Source: Thermomicrobiales bacterium (GTDB lineage Bacteria > Chloroflexota > Chloroflexia > Thermomicrobiales > UBA6265). From it: a DNA stretch of 59,841 bases. The stretch's first letter is position 1, and each line of letters starts with the position of its first letter. Location: NCBI GenBank assembly GCA_020432165.1, contig JAGQGU010000040.1:1-59841 (forward strand). The letters are read 5' to 3'. Made by a program: the position numbers and the translations under genes. The notes under the pieces are model-generated. The model was not told the DNA's origin. It saw only the letters and a program-made list of their open reading frames with translations, and made no database searches. Below, piece by piece: positions 23,792 to 33,263 of this stretch.

Positions 23792-24922
23792 TTACTGCAC
23801 CCGATAGAGGATGCCTTCTGCTATTGAGCGCATGTGTTGACGGTCCAGCACGTAGTACTTGAGGCCTCGTCGTGGCTCCACGCGCACGATACCAGCGCGT
23901 TCCAACTGCGAAAGATGGCGGGATACAGCCGACTGGGCAATGCCGAGTCGCCCGACGATCTCCTGCGCATAGAGCTCACCGGTGCTAAGCAAATCGATGA
24001 TGCGCATGCGATTACCATCGCTGAGTGCACGCAGGCTCTCCATAAGATCGTTCGTCGCCATCGGTTGACCGTTCGCCACGAACTCGTCGGGCAGAATCTC
24101 GCCCTCGGCGTGTCCCTGCTCGTGCTCGAATTGGCTCCCGGTTACATGCTGCGCTGAGAAAAAGATGACCAACTCCGGTGGATAGCTGATGTAGCTGACG
24201 AAATCACCCAGGTGCCCGGACGGGATAAAGGTGACGCTACTGGCAGCATTGAGGGCGGCAGTGAGTGTAGCGGGCAAGCGGTTACCCGTCAGTTCGGCGA
24301 AGGCCATACCAAAGCCCTTGCCAGCGCTGTTCCGCGCTACCTGCTCGGCTTCGCGGAGGGAATCGAGATGTGTCTCGTACTCCTCGCGGTAGAACTCGCT
24401 CCAGATTCCGGAGAAAAGGCGGATGGTGCGTTCCTTGAGAAGCTCAGGATTGAGCATCATCTCCAGCACATCGTTGGCATCAGCAGTGGTGAGCACTGGC
24501 TCCAGATAACGACGCCACTCCGTCTCATCATCTCCCACCGGTGCGGAAAGCTCGGTGCCGAGATCGCGGTGAGCACGATCGATGGCGCGGATGGCCAAAT
24601 CACGGAACTCGATACCACTCAGACTCGCGAAGAAGGTCAGCAAGTCATCAATAGTGGCATCCTGCCGATCCTCTCGTAGCGGCTGGAAGGCCATGACCGG
24701 CTCTTCCATGTAGTAGAGCAAGCGACCAGAGAAGCCATGCAGCAGATCGAGATCCTCCTGCAGATCCCAACTGAGCGCACGGCGGACACCGATCAACCAT
24801 GGATCAAGACCACTTCCTGGCACCGCGCGATAGAGCAACGACATCATGCTCATCATATCCAGCGGTACGGAAAGTGCAGTACGTACCTGCAACGCTGGTC
24901 GCCCGACGACGAGCTCACCCAT
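23792..24922 (-). CDS. ArsR-type transcriptional regulator with large N-terminal domain
   Basis: The 376-aa protein carries a winged-helix DNA-binding domain at its C-terminus (about 290-376): NRMRIIDLLSTGELYAQEI, the recognition helix IAQSAVSRHLSQLERAG, and a wing VEPRRGLKYYVLD. The 290-residue N-terminal part is helical and unrecognised; it may sense a ligand. ArsR proteins are usually about 100 aa, so this is the large variety seen in Actinobacteria and Chloroflexota. ATG 24922 is preferred; GTG 24940 is possible. No metal-binding ELCVCDL motif is seen. Confidence 0.82.
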   Translation of the reverse strand: MGELVVGRPALQVRTALSVPLDMMSMMSLLYRAVPGSGLDPWLIGVRRALSWDLQEDLDLLHGFSGRLLYYMEEPVMAFQPLREDRQDATIDDLLTFFASLSGIEFRDLAIRAIDRAHRDLGTELSAPVGDDETEWRRYLEPVLTTADANDVLEMMLNPELLKERTIRLFSGIWSEFYREEYETHLDSLREAEQVARNSAGKGFGMAFAELTGNRLPATLTAALNAASSVTFIPSGHLGDFVSYISYPPELVIFFSAQHVTGSQFEHEQGHAEGEILPDEFVANGQPMATNDLMESLRALSDGNRMRIIDLLSTGELYAQEIVGRLGIAQSAVSRHLSQLERAGIVRVEPRRGLKYYVLDRQHMRSIAEGILYRVQ

Positions 24923-25147
24923 TTTGTCTATCCTGCCCACTCACTGACGGTGAACGATGTGCGAAATTGCGAGTTCCGTCAGTCTCTCGAGGCTCGTTCA
25001 GAGCCTAGCCTGTTATCACCATATTAGCATAACCCCCGAGTTTTCCCAGTGAATTGGCACATTATCGTGCGTGTGGGGGACACAATTCCTCTGCGTTGGG
25101 TATGCTGAATACAGCGGAACGTGCATTCGTACGCAATGAGGGAATCT

Positions 25148-26089
25148 GTGACCAGGCAACGCACTTCATCAAACGATCTCGTGCAGCAGCTCTCGCTTTT
25201 CAGTGCAGAGCTGCCTTCGGCACCTCCGATCTCCGAGCCAGAGGCGATACCGGTCACGCCTTTTTCACTGCTTTCTGTGGCGAGGGTCTGGTTCCGACAG
25301 CATCTGATTGATGCGGCTCGGCCAGCCAACACAGTGGAGAGCTACACCTACGATCTGGTGGTGATGGAGCAACGCATAACCGATAAGGCGGTCAAGGATA
25401 TTACCGAAACCGATATCGCCCTCTATCTGGCCGAGGCAAGCAGCAAGGTCACGCGAAAGCGGCGGCTCACCAGCGCCAAGGCATTCTTCGCTTGGTTGAA
25501 TAACGATCTGAAGGTACTCAAGGCTGATCCGACCGCGAGCTTCGCACCGCACCCTCTGGAACATCATCTTCCCAACGTGCTCACGGCGAACGAGCAAGTC
25601 GCACTCATGCGCGCAGCCATGGACGATGAAGCCTGGAGTGCGCCAGCGATATTGCTGATGATGCGCCTGGGATTGGGGCGAACAGAACTCCTGGCGCTGC
25701 GGCGCGATCACATTGATCGCACGACCACGGCCGGAGCCGAGGTGATGATTGCCTATGACTCTCCGGGGAAACGCGGAAAACAGCGGACACTCGTGGCCGA
25801 TGCAGAGTTTGCGAACAGCTATGCGCAGTATCTTGAAGAGAAGAATCCAGCCGATCTGCTCTTCCCCTTTGGTCCGCAGGCAGTGAACGGCATGGTCGAT
25901 CGCGTCGCCGGGAATGCCGGTATCAAACGCAAAATCACACCCCAACTCCTGCGTCATACCGCTGCCGTAGCGATGGCGCGGGATGATACCGAGGTCAACT
26001 CGTTACTACATAAACTTGGACTGGTGAATGATGCCCGCAATCGCGAGACCGTGCGTCTCTATATCGCAGCCGCGGAGGATGAGGCGTAA
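25148..26089 (+). CDS. Tyrosine recombinase-like protein with altered active site
   Basis: The protein of about 313 aa has the SAM-like N-terminal DNA-binding domain and C-terminal catalytic fold of XerC/XerD recombinases. The first Arg (GLGRTELLALR), the beta-hairpin Lys (GKRGK), the second Arg in TPQLLRHT and a candidate Tyr in ETVRLYIAA are present. The His of the H-x-x-R box is Gln, and the usual LGH/W is LGL, so activity is uncertain. No phage genes or attachment sites are seen nearby. GTG 25148 has GAGGG upstream; earlier starts at 25121 and 25136 are possible. Confidence 0.8.
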   Translation: MTRQRTSSNDLVQQLSLFSAELPSAPPISEPEAIPVTPFSLLSVARVWFRQHLIDAARPANTVESYTYDLVVMEQRITDKAVKDITETDIALYLAEASSKVTRKRRLTSAKAFFAWLNNDLKVLKADPTASFAPHPLEHHLPNVLTANEQVALMRAAMDDEAWSAPAILLMMRLGLGRTELLALRRDHIDRTTTAGAEVMIAYDSPGKRGKQRTLVADAEFANSYAQYLEEKNPADLLFPFGPQAVNGMVDRVAGNAGIKRKITPQLLRHTAAVAMARDDTEVNSLLHKLGLVNDARNRETVRLYIAAAEDEA

Positions 26090-26093
26090 CGCC

Positions 26094-27170
26094 TTACGAT
26101 CCCGTCAGTGCTGCCGCGACATCGCCGGTCATGCCACCGAGAGCCGCGATATCGCTTTCACCTGCGCCGGCATCACGTGCTGGTGCGATGACATCGCGCT
26201 GTAAATTCGGCACCCAGCTGCGCAAAGCGATGGTATCGGCGTTCGCGGTACAAGCCACCGGTTCATCACCGGGCCAAATCACAGCCGATTCACCAGCCAC
26301 CAAGGCATGACCGGAGAGCGTCAACTGTCCTGCAAGAACCGTAACGACGTTCGGCGTGGTTGCCTGTCCGATCAGCACGCTCGTCATCTCGGCTAACTCC
26401 AGCCGTTCCAGAGCAAAATACCGGCAAGCAGTCAGAAGAGTACGACTCCCTTCTACGTCCAGCCTGATGCCTGGTATCTCTCGCGGACGCAACGCCGGTC
26501 GCAGCGCGATCTCGCCCTGCTCCAGATGCATCTCTCGCGGATTACCCTGCGCATCAACACGTCCCCAGTCATCGAGGCGGAAGGTGACATCGCTCGGTTG
26601 TTGAATCTCGTAAACCATAACTCCGGCACCAAGCGCGTGCACCGTGCCAGCAGGGATCAGAAAAGTCTCACCAGAAATCGCCTGCACCTTGCGGAGATCT
26701 GCGGCGGATGTGCCATCTAGCAGGTGCGCATGCTCCATAAAGAGTGCTGTATCGACATCCTGCTTCAGACCGATGTAGATACTACCTTCGCCCTCGCTGG
26801 CAAGGATGTGCCAGGCTTCGGTCTTGCCCAGCTTATTCAGGGGTTGCGCCAGCACATCATCCGGATGAACCTGAATGCTCAGGTTCTCGGCGGCGTCAAT
26901 CAGTTTCACCAGCAGAGGGAATATGTGTTTGCCACTCACGGCAGCCGCGGCATCGGCACCCAGGCGAATATCCGGGGCTTCCTGAACGAGATCACCGAGC
27001 GTGCGGCCGACACCAACACCGGCCGTGATGACAGCATCATCGGCAGTGACCAACGCCTCACCGATGGCTTCGCCTTCCGGCAATGGCAGCCCAAACCGGG
27101 TCAGCTTTCGCCCACCCCACGGCTTGGTATCCAATCTCGGTGAGACTATCGAAACATCACAGCTACCCAC
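26094..27170 (-). CDS. manA: Mannose-6-phosphate isomerase, class I
   Basis: The 358-aa protein interconverts fructose-6-phosphate and mannose-6-phosphate. The zinc-site motif FPLLVKLIDAAENLSIQVHP is diagnostic of type I phosphomannose isomerases, with the following TEAWHIL and GSIYIGLK also typical. The cupin barrel continues to the C-terminus. I chose GTG 27170, five bases after GGGGAGAG; the frame extends 39 bases upstream without such a site. It is divergent from manC, and together they supply GDP-mannose. Confidence 0.9.
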   Translation of the reverse strand: MGSCDVSIVSPRLDTKPWGGRKLTRFGLPLPEGEAIGEALVTADDAVITAGVGVGRTLGDLVQEAPDIRLGADAAAAVSGKHIFPLLVKLIDAAENLSIQVHPDDVLAQPLNKLGKTEAWHILASEGEGSIYIGLKQDVDTALFMEHAHLLDGTSAADLRKVQAISGETFLIPAGTVHALGAGVMVYEIQQPSDVTFRLDDWGRVDAQGNPREMHLEQGEIALRPALRPREIPGIRLDVEGSRTLLTACRYFALERLELAEMTSVLIGQATTPNVVTVLAGQLTLSGHALVAGESAVIWPGDEPVACTANADTIALRSWVPNLQRDVIAPARDAGAGESDIAALGGMTGDVAAALTGS

Positions 27171-27188
27171 GTGTACTCTCCCCGCTCG

Positions 27189-27216
27189 CTGGCATTCCTT
27201 GTACAGCACCTATAAT
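27189..27216 (+). promoter_or_regulatory. Predicted promoter of manC
   Basis: CTGGCA (27189-27194) and a consensus TATAAT (27211-27216) are 16 bases apart, placing initiation about 30 bases before the manC ATG. Confidence 0.55.
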
Positions 27217-27255
27217 GGATGCCAAACGAACTGCCTGCAATACGGAGTTGTCCAG

Positions 27256-28359
27256 ATGCGTGAGGAACATACATATATCGATCATCTCTGGGCAGTTATC
27301 CCTGCTGGGGGCTCCGGCACGCGCCTCTGGCCATTGAGCCGGGCGGCACGTCCCAAGTTTCTCCTGCCGCTGCTGGGGAGTCGTTCACTCATCCAGCAAA
27401 CCTTTGATCGTGTCTCCACACTCACACCACCGGATCAGATCGTGGTCGTGTGCGGCCCCGCCCATGCCGCAGCAATCGCCCGGCAGCTCCCGGAGTTGCC
27501 GGAAGGCAATATCATCATCGAACCGACACCGAACGGCACGGGACCCGCTCTGGCACTGGCGAACGCGCTTATCCAGAAAGCCGATCCGCTCGCGATTATG
27601 GCCAGTTTCCATGCCGATCACGATATCAGCGACCTGGGGGCATTTCAAAGAGCCACCCGGACAGCTGTGGCTGCCGCAAGGTTGGGTGATCTGGTCACGA
27701 TAGGGCTCACACCCACACGCCCTGAAACCGGATATGGCTACATTGAGAGAACCGACGATCTGCGGACCGAGACCTCCGAAGGAGCAGCCTACCGTGCCGC
27801 CCGTTTCGTGGAGAAACCGGACGAGGCCACCGCGAAGGAATACATCTCCAGCGGTCGATTTCTCTGGAACGCGGGAATGTTCATCTGGCGCGTAGACTCA
27901 CTTACCTCCGAGCTGCGACAACTGCAGCCTCTCATCCTCGCCGGTGTGACCGATATCGCCGATTCCTGGGGCAAGCGAGAACGCGAACGCGTGCTGGCGC
28001 AGACCTGGAGCACATTGCCCAATATCACCATTGATGTCGGGGTGATGGAGCATGCCCAGCGGGTGGCGGTGGTGCCATCGGAGATGGGTTGGAGCGATGT
28101 CGGCGACTGGCACGGACTCGGTGAACTCCTGGCGCAGGATGCCCAGGGTAATGCGATCAACGGCGACCTCGTGCAAATTGACACCACCAATAGTGTGGTT
28201 TGGTCATCCGGGCATCGCAAGATCGCCACCATCGGCATCGACAACGTCGTGATTGTGGATACACCGGATGCCCTGCTGGTCGTGGATCGCAATCGGGGTC
28301 AGGATGTGAAGCTGGTAGTAGACCGGCTGAAGGGTGAGGCTGATCCACGCTTGCTGTAG
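27256..28359 (+). CDS. manC: Mannose-1-phosphate guanylyltransferase
   Basis: The 367-aa enzyme makes GDP-mannose from mannose-1-phosphate and GTP. It opens with the nucleotide-binding signature VIPAGGSGTRLWPLSR followed by ARPKFLLPLLG, and contains FVEKPDEATAKEY and the LWNAGMFIWR motif of the family. It is the monofunctional form, lacking the C-terminal isomerase domain, which is encoded separately by divergent manA. A likely role is precursor supply for envelope glycans. Confidence 0.94.
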   Translation: MREEHTYIDHLWAVIPAGGSGTRLWPLSRAARPKFLLPLLGSRSLIQQTFDRVSTLTPPDQIVVVCGPAHAAAIARQLPELPEGNIIIEPTPNGTGPALALANALIQKADPLAIMASFHADHDISDLGAFQRATRTAVAAARLGDLVTIGLTPTRPETGYGYIERTDDLRTETSEGAAYRAARFVEKPDEATAKEYISSGRFLWNAGMFIWRVDSLTSELRQLQPLILAGVTDIADSWGKRERERVLAQTWSTLPNITIDVGVMEHAQRVAVVPSEMGWSDVGDWHGLGELLAQDAQGNAINGDLVQIDTTNSVVWSSGHRKIATIGIDNVVIVDTPDALLVVDRNRGQDVKLVVDRLKGEADPRLL

Positions 28360-28385
28360 CGGATCGAGACCTGACCAGATCTCGC

Positions 28386-30290
28386 TTACATTACCAACGT
28401 CCACATACAGACCAGGATAATCTTGGCCGTATCGGCGATGGCACCCAGGCTGAAGTTCGCCGGGGTATCGTTGGCGGTGTGATGAAACTCGCTCTGTTGA
28501 TAGAGTTCGCGCGCAATCATGACCGCAGGAATACCCTGTTCTCGCAACATATTGTCGTCGGCCACGATCGTGCTCGACTGATAGTGGATCAGATTCTCGC
28601 CAAGACCATATTCATTATTGACTTGGGTCATCAGCGTCTGGAGAGAGGTACTTGTACCGGTTGCATTCGTCATGAGTGTGGGACGATTGCGCACTGAAGC
28701 GACGGAATCGATGTTGTAGACACCAGCTATCGGTGTCCCTTCGCGCGCAACCTGGCGCGCCCAGGCATCCGAACCCAAAATACCTACTTCCTCAGCATTC
28801 ACGAACACCACGCGTACCGGATGTGTGAGATCGTAGGATGCCAGGATACGCGTGATCTCCAATGTAACAGCGATGCCAGACGCATTATCATCAGCGCCCG
28901 GTGCTATGCGCGAGTTTTCCAGATTGATCGTATCGAGATGAGCCATCATCGCATAGATTTTGCTATCGTCTGATCCGGGAATCTCGCCGACAACGTTCAC
29001 CAGCAGATAGCCATCCCAGGTGATGAAGTCCTCGTACCACACGGTTAGCCCGTAGGATTCCAGTTCCTGATAGAGATAGTCCGCAGCAATCTGGTTGCCG
29101 GGATAGGTGTAATATCGCGTTCCCCATCCACTATTATCCAGCTCACCCATGTGAACGAGATCGTTGGTGACATCCTCAATATTGTCCTGATTGACTTCTT
29201 CCAACAGCTGCCAACCGGTGGTATCGCTGGCAGCACCGTTCGTGCCCAGTGTGGAGACATAGGTCGGTTGAGCCGGTGCGAGTTTGTAGACAGCGTAACC
29301 CCAATCGGTTACCTCTTTGACGATGGCTGGCACCTGGTTCCAGCGTACGAGGTAGTACCGCCCGGTTTGATCAATGATCTCGCCATGTGGAGAAACGACG
29401 GACTCCTGATTATGATCCTCCGCCGATTCGACCGCATAGAGATTGTAGGTAACGGGATTGTTCTCGATGAGCGTGAGTGTGAGTGACTCACTCAGAATCT
29501 GTGCCTGTTCGGGAGTGACCACAACCCAACTGAGATCACCATCCGCCCAGGATGCGCGGGCTGAGGCATCGGTATATGCATCTTCCTGATTATCGCCTTC
29601 GGCCCGAATAAGACATTGCCCGGAACAAGCCCGGGCAACCTCATTGGTGATCTGGATAGTGGCCTGAGGTGTCTGCACCTCGTGACCTTCCCCGCGCTGG
29701 TTGTCACCTCCACGCGGGATTGTCGGCTCCGGTGTCTCCACCGGTGGTTGGGTTGGGATTGGCGTAGGTGTGGTGGGAGCAATGATCGTACCCGTTGGTG
29801 TGGGTGTGACATCGCCACCATCCCCCTTGCCATCACCACCGAAGAGGTTAAGCAAACCCCAGATGATAAGTACGACCAACAAGAGCGCGAGGATAGCCGC
29901 AATAATGCGATTCCTCCCGCCATCATCGCCGTTGAAGAGGTGATTTACCGTATCGCTGAATCCGCCTCCGCCACCATTGCCAAACTCATTGGCGTCGTGA
30001 AAAGCGTCGCTATCATCGGCGAGGTAGCGGTTCTTGCGGGTTCGCGTGGTGGTCGCTGGCGGCAACTCATCGTCATCAAGCTCTGTCGGTACACCTACAT
30101 CCGCCGCGCGTTTGCGCCAGTAGCTACCATCGCGAGCACGCTCAATCGTCCGATCGCCATCGCCCCGCGCAGTCGAGGTTGGCTCACCTTTCAGCAGATC
30201 GGAGGTGCGCTGAACATTGCTTTCGACAAAGGCACCGAAATCGATATTGTCGTTTCCGGTACTTTTGGGTTTGTCATCTCGTGATGGCAT
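28386..30290 (-). CDS. Membrane-anchored M28 family zinc peptidase
   Basis: The 634-aa protein has a disordered cytoplasmic N-terminus (1-128), one transmembrane helix (about 129-150), a Thr/Pro-rich linker, a middle domain and a C-terminal M28 aminopeptidase-like domain outside the cell. The co-catalytic zinc ligands are visible: AHLDT, GADDNASG, VNAEEVG, YNIDS and EFHHT. It probably trims peptides at the cell surface. The start is ATG 30290. The frame continues 21 bases upstream. Confidence 0.87.
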   Translation of the reverse strand: MPSRDDKPKSTGNDNIDFGAFVESNVQRTSDLLKGEPTSTARGDGDRTIERARDGSYWRKRAADVGVPTELDDDELPPATTTRTRKNRYLADDSDAFHDANEFGNGGGGGFSDTVNHLFNGDDGGRNRIIAAILALLLVVLIIWGLLNLFGGDGKGDGGDVTPTPTGTIIAPTTPTPIPTQPPVETPEPTIPRGGDNQRGEGHEVQTPQATIQITNEVARACSGQCLIRAEGDNQEDAYTDASARASWADGDLSWVVVTPEQAQILSESLTLTLIENNPVTYNLYAVESAEDHNQESVVSPHGEIIDQTGRYYLVRWNQVPAIVKEVTDWGYAVYKLAPAQPTYVSTLGTNGAASDTTGWQLLEEVNQDNIEDVTNDLVHMGELDNSGWGTRYYTYPGNQIAADYLYQELESYGLTVWYEDFITWDGYLLVNVVGEIPGSDDSKIYAMMAHLDTINLENSRIAPGADDNASGIAVTLEITRILASYDLTHPVRVVFVNAEEVGILGSDAWARQVAREGTPIAGVYNIDSVASVRNRPTLMTNATGTSTSLQTLMTQVNNEYGLGENLIHYQSSTIVADDNMLREQGIPAVMIARELYQQSEFHHTANDTPANFSLGAIADTAKIILVCMWTLVM

Positions 30291-30382
30291 CTCCACCCAA
30301 CCTTGGTGCAATTGCGCGCAAACTGCGGCAATTCATCGGTAATGAATTGAGCCTACCAAACCCAAAGGACATTCCGCCAGAT

Positions 30383-30396
30383 GTACGTACGTTTGT
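30383..30396. promoter_or_regulatory. Second copy of the GTACGTACGTTTGT motif
   Basis: This 14-mer is identical to 22462-22475. It lies about 95 bases upstream of the M28 peptidase gene, between it and the creatininase-family gene. A partial relative, ATGTACGTAGG, is at about 31889. Confidence 0.4.
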
Positions 30397-30415
30397 TCGT
30401 ACACTCTTTACAATA

Positions 30416-31207
30416 CTACAACAAGGCCAGGTCCAGCTCGAGCAACTCCTGACAGATCGCTGTGAGGGCGCTCACGGCCTGTCCGATGATTTCGCTCCCC
30501 TGCTCAGCACTGGCCTTACTGGCATCACCCGTCGCACCGGAAGCACTGCGTTTGTGCATCGCTACCGGCAGCGATCCTCCGGCCGCAGTGACAATGGTTT
30601 GGACACGTTGGAGATCAGGCTGCATGACTGCATTCTTCAGCTCGGATGTCGTCACCAGGTCGGGTCGGATCGCCAATACCGCAGCGGCCTCGTCACCGCC
30701 GGCGTGACCGATGGACTCGGGGCCAATCACCTCCCGCGCGGCATTCGCAAGGAGCGTATAACCGAAGAGCGAGACTACCAGCGGCACACCCAGATCACGC
30801 TTGGCACGCTCGGCCGCCAGCGCCAAAGCTGCGTTGTTCCCGCCGTGTGTATTCATCAGCATGAAGCGTTTCACTCCCTGACGATAGAGCGAATCGATCT
30901 GATCAATGACGATGCTGATTAACGTTTCCGGCTTGAGAGAGATGGTGCCGGGACGGCCAAAATGATGCCAGCTCACACCCCAGGGAATGGTGGGTGCAAT
31001 CGCAACTTTGGGCGCAAGCAGGGCACCGGTCATTTGAGCCATTACCGTGGCCGTAAGGTTGTCCGTGCTCACTGGCAGGGCTGGTCCATGCTGCTCCAAC
31101 GCACCGACTGGAATGATCACCATCTCGATCTTCTGCAGCGCTTCGCCAGCCTGAGGCGAGGTGAGATTCTCCAGCAAAAGTGGCTGCGGTGTGGGGAAAT
31201 CGGACAT
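30416..31207 (-). CDS. Creatininase family amidohydrolase
   Basis: The 263-aa protein belongs to the creatininase/MftE-like metal-dependent amidohydrolase family. The core motifs VIIPVGALEQHGPALPVSTD (with the Glu and His ligands), WGVSWHHFG and the LMNTHGGNN segment are all present. Substrates of the family vary, from creatinine to formamide-type intermediates, and cannot be assigned here. The ribosome site AAGGAG lies 8 bases before ATG 31207. The upstream neighbour, uspA-like, is divergent. Confidence 0.92.
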   Translation of the reverse strand: MSDFPTPQPLLLENLTSPQAGEALQKIEMVIIPVGALEQHGPALPVSTDNLTATVMAQMTGALLAPKVAIAPTIPWGVSWHHFGRPGTISLKPETLISIVIDQIDSLYRQGVKRFMLMNTHGGNNAALALAAERAKRDLGVPLVVSLFGYTLLANAAREVIGPESIGHAGGDEAAAVLAIRPDLVTTSELKNAVMQPDLQRVQTIVTAAGGSLPVAMHKRSASGATGDASKASAEQGSEIIGQAVSALTAICQELLELDLALL

Positions 31208-31229
31208 GGATGAAACTCCTTACACGAGG

Positions 31230-31257
31230 TTAAGTGACTGCATATTGGGAGTATACT
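31230..31257 (+). promoter_or_regulatory. Predicted promoter of the uspA-like gene
   Basis: TTAAGT (31230-31235) and TATACT (31252-31257) are 16 bases apart and 65 bases upstream of the gene start. Confidence 0.45.
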
Positions 31258-31321
31258 AAGGGTACAGGATGCTGGCGCATATGCCGATTTTCGGCATAAC
31301 CAAGGCAGAAAGGCGGTAGAA

Positions 31322-31780
31322 ATGTTCAATCACATTATTGTTCCCCTGGACGGTAGCGCACTCGCGGAAGAGGCTTTGGAAGAAGCCAAGAAGCTGAGCA
31401 AATCGACGGGTTCGCCACTGAAACTGATTCGGGTTGTGGATACCTATCGCACCCAGTCGCTCCCGGCAACCGGTATGGCACTCGATTACTCGATGCTCAG
31501 CGAACTGGCTGAGGAAGAGATCGAAGACGCCAAAACCTATCTGACGGCTGTTGTCGAAAAGGTGAAGGCCGAAGGCTACGATGTAACAGGCGATGTGCTG
31601 CACGGACCAATCGCGCGACAGATTTGCGCCACAGCAGGCCCGGAAGACGTCATCGTCATGTCCTCCCACGGTCGCACGGGCATCAAGCGTTGGTTCCTCG
31701 GTTCGGTGGCAGAGGAAGTCATGCGCAACGCCAATTGCAATGTGCTGCTGCACAAGAGTCAGAACCTCAAAGAGGCATAA
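31322..31780 (+). CDS. Universal stress protein (UspA family)
   Basis: The 152-aa protein begins with the UspA strand MFNHIIVPLDGSALAEEAL and ends with the ATP-binding signature MSSHGRTGIKRWFLGSVAEE, which is the G-x2-G-x9-G(S/T) nucleotide loop. It is probably an ATP-binding stress protein. It has its own predicted promoter and a hairpin terminator. Confidence 0.94.
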   Translation: MFNHIIVPLDGSALAEEALEEAKKLSKSTGSPLKLIRVVDTYRTQSLPATGMALDYSMLSELAEEEIEDAKTYLTAVVEKVKAEGYDVTGDVLHGPIARQICATAGPEDVIVMSSHGRTGIKRWFLGSVAEEVMRNANCNVLLHKSQNLKEA

Positions 31781-31818
31781 CACCTTCGCTGTAAAAGCGG
31801 ATAACGCCTGAACAGAAA

Positions 31819-31855
31819 GAGAACCGTCGGGATGCATTGACGCCCGGCGGTTCTC
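31819..31855 (+). terminator. Terminator-like hairpin after the uspA-like gene
   Basis: GAGAACCGTCGGG (31819-31831) pairs with CCCGGCGGTTCTC (31843-31855), a 13-bp stem with one T-G. No U-run follows. Confidence 0.55.
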
Positions 31856-31923
31856 CGGTTAAGAAGAGCATACATAATCATCGAGTTTATGTACGTAGGT
31901 AACTCCGTTCCGTGGATTTGGGT

Positions 31924-33240
31924 ATGTCTGGTCAAAGCGACAATCTAGTGGCGGATGATCTGTCAGCCGAAGATTTGGCAAGGCTGGAGGAAAGCTCCCG
32001 TGGATTCGGTGTACTCAAGTTTCGCAACTATCGCCTCTTCTTCGTGGGACAGTTCGTATCTACCACTGGTGGCTGGATGCAGAGTCTGGCGCAAAGCTGG
32101 TTGGTCGTTGAGACACTAGACGCCTCACCCTTCCAGCTCGGACTGGTACCGATTTTTCAGTTTGGTCCATCACTCATCTTCGGTATTCCGGCAGGCACAC
32201 TGGTCGATCGATTCTCCCGGAGATATCTCCTGGTGGCTACCCAGATCCTCTATATGCTCCTCGCTCTGGTACTTGCCTTTCTGACGTGGACCGGGCAGAT
32301 CCAACTCTGGCATGTCTATGCGACCGGGTTCATCTTTGGTATCACCAGCGCCGTCGATATGCCAGCCAGACATGCCTTCGTCTCTGAACTTGTACCCAGA
32401 TATGCACTCAAAAACGCGATCGCCATCAACGCTGCCACGTTCAATATGGGCCGTATTCTCGGTCCGGCGGTTGCGGGTGTCATCCTGGCATGGGTTGGTC
32501 CTGCCTGGTGCTTCCTTCTGAACGGTGTCAGCTATATCGGTCCGATCGCGGCCATGTTCATGATGCAACTCCTCCCCTTCGTGAAATCCACGGCCGGCTC
32601 AGGTTGGGCGCAGATCAAGGAAGGTTTGGCCTATATCCGCGCCCATGACGATATCCGCCGACCAATGCTCCTGGTGCTCGTGGTGGGTAGCTTTGGTATG
32701 GTCTACACCGTCTGGATTCCATTGATCGCCACCGAGAGCTTCCACACCAGCGAAGGTATGTTTGGTGTGATGTTCAGTTCGATGGGCTTAGGCTCACTTC
32801 TCGGTGCCCTCTCGGTCGCCTATATGCGTACCGGCAAGGGTCGTACGCGCATGATCATCACCGGCATTCTGCAAGGCGCGGCAACACTCTCGATTGGGTT
32901 GATCGCGGTGGTTCCGCTTAGCCCCTGGATCGCGACAATCGCGATCACCTGGAGTGGTATCTGTGCCGCCAACACGATGTCGTTGGCCAATGCTATTGTC
33001 CAAACCTCCGCACCAGATGAATTGCGTGGGCGCGTGATGGCAGTCTATAGCACCGTCTTTACCGGCACCCTGCCGATAGGTGGTCTTTTGGCGGGAACCA
33101 TCTCAAATCGGTGGAATGTAGAGACATCCATGATATTCGGGGGTGGCGTGGTGGTCATCGCAGCCACGACAATGTTCGTGCGACACCTGATGTCGCAGCG
33201 ACAAGAAGATAACGATCCTGCGCCGATCCCGGTCGGCTAG
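31924..33240 (+). CDS. MFS transporter, EntS-like exporter
   Basis: The 438-aa membrane protein resembles the MFS_3/EntS group of small-molecule exporters. FRNYRLFFVGQFVSTTGGWMQ is the first helix, typical of this group, and PDELRGRVMAVYSTVFTGTLP near the end is also diagnostic. Twelve hydrophobic helices fit the length. The substrate is unknown. ATG 31924 is chosen; GTG 31912 is possible. It is followed after about 20 bases by an M50-like peptidase gene, probably in one operon. Confidence 0.88.
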   Translation: MSGQSDNLVADDLSAEDLARLEESSRGFGVLKFRNYRLFFVGQFVSTTGGWMQSLAQSWLVVETLDASPFQLGLVPIFQFGPSLIFGIPAGTLVDRFSRRYLLVATQILYMLLALVLAFLTWTGQIQLWHVYATGFIFGITSAVDMPARHAFVSELVPRYALKNAIAINAATFNMGRILGPAVAGVILAWVGPAWCFLLNGVSYIGPIAAMFMMQLLPFVKSTAGSGWAQIKEGLAYIRAHDDIRRPMLLVLVVGSFGMVYTVWIPLIATESFHTSEGMFGVMFSSMGLGSLLGALSVAYMRTGKGRTRMIITGILQGAATLSIGLIAVVPLSPWIATIAITWSGICAANTMSLANAIVQTSAPDELRGRVMAVYSTVFTGTLPIGGLLAGTISNRWNVETSMIFGGGVVVIAATTMFVRHLMSQRQEDNDPAPIPVG

Positions 33241-33263
33241 CCCTCGCTGAACGGACATTGCCC

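Noticed and set aside
23584-23862. 92-aa open frame in the long intergenic stretch
   Set aside because: It has no ribosome site, runs into the antisense of the ArsR-type gene, and its composition is not protein-like enough to support.
25148-26089. Integrase as evidence of a prophage or genomic island
   Set aside because: No phage genes, tRNA target or direct repeats are seen around it; the neighbours are housekeeping genes.
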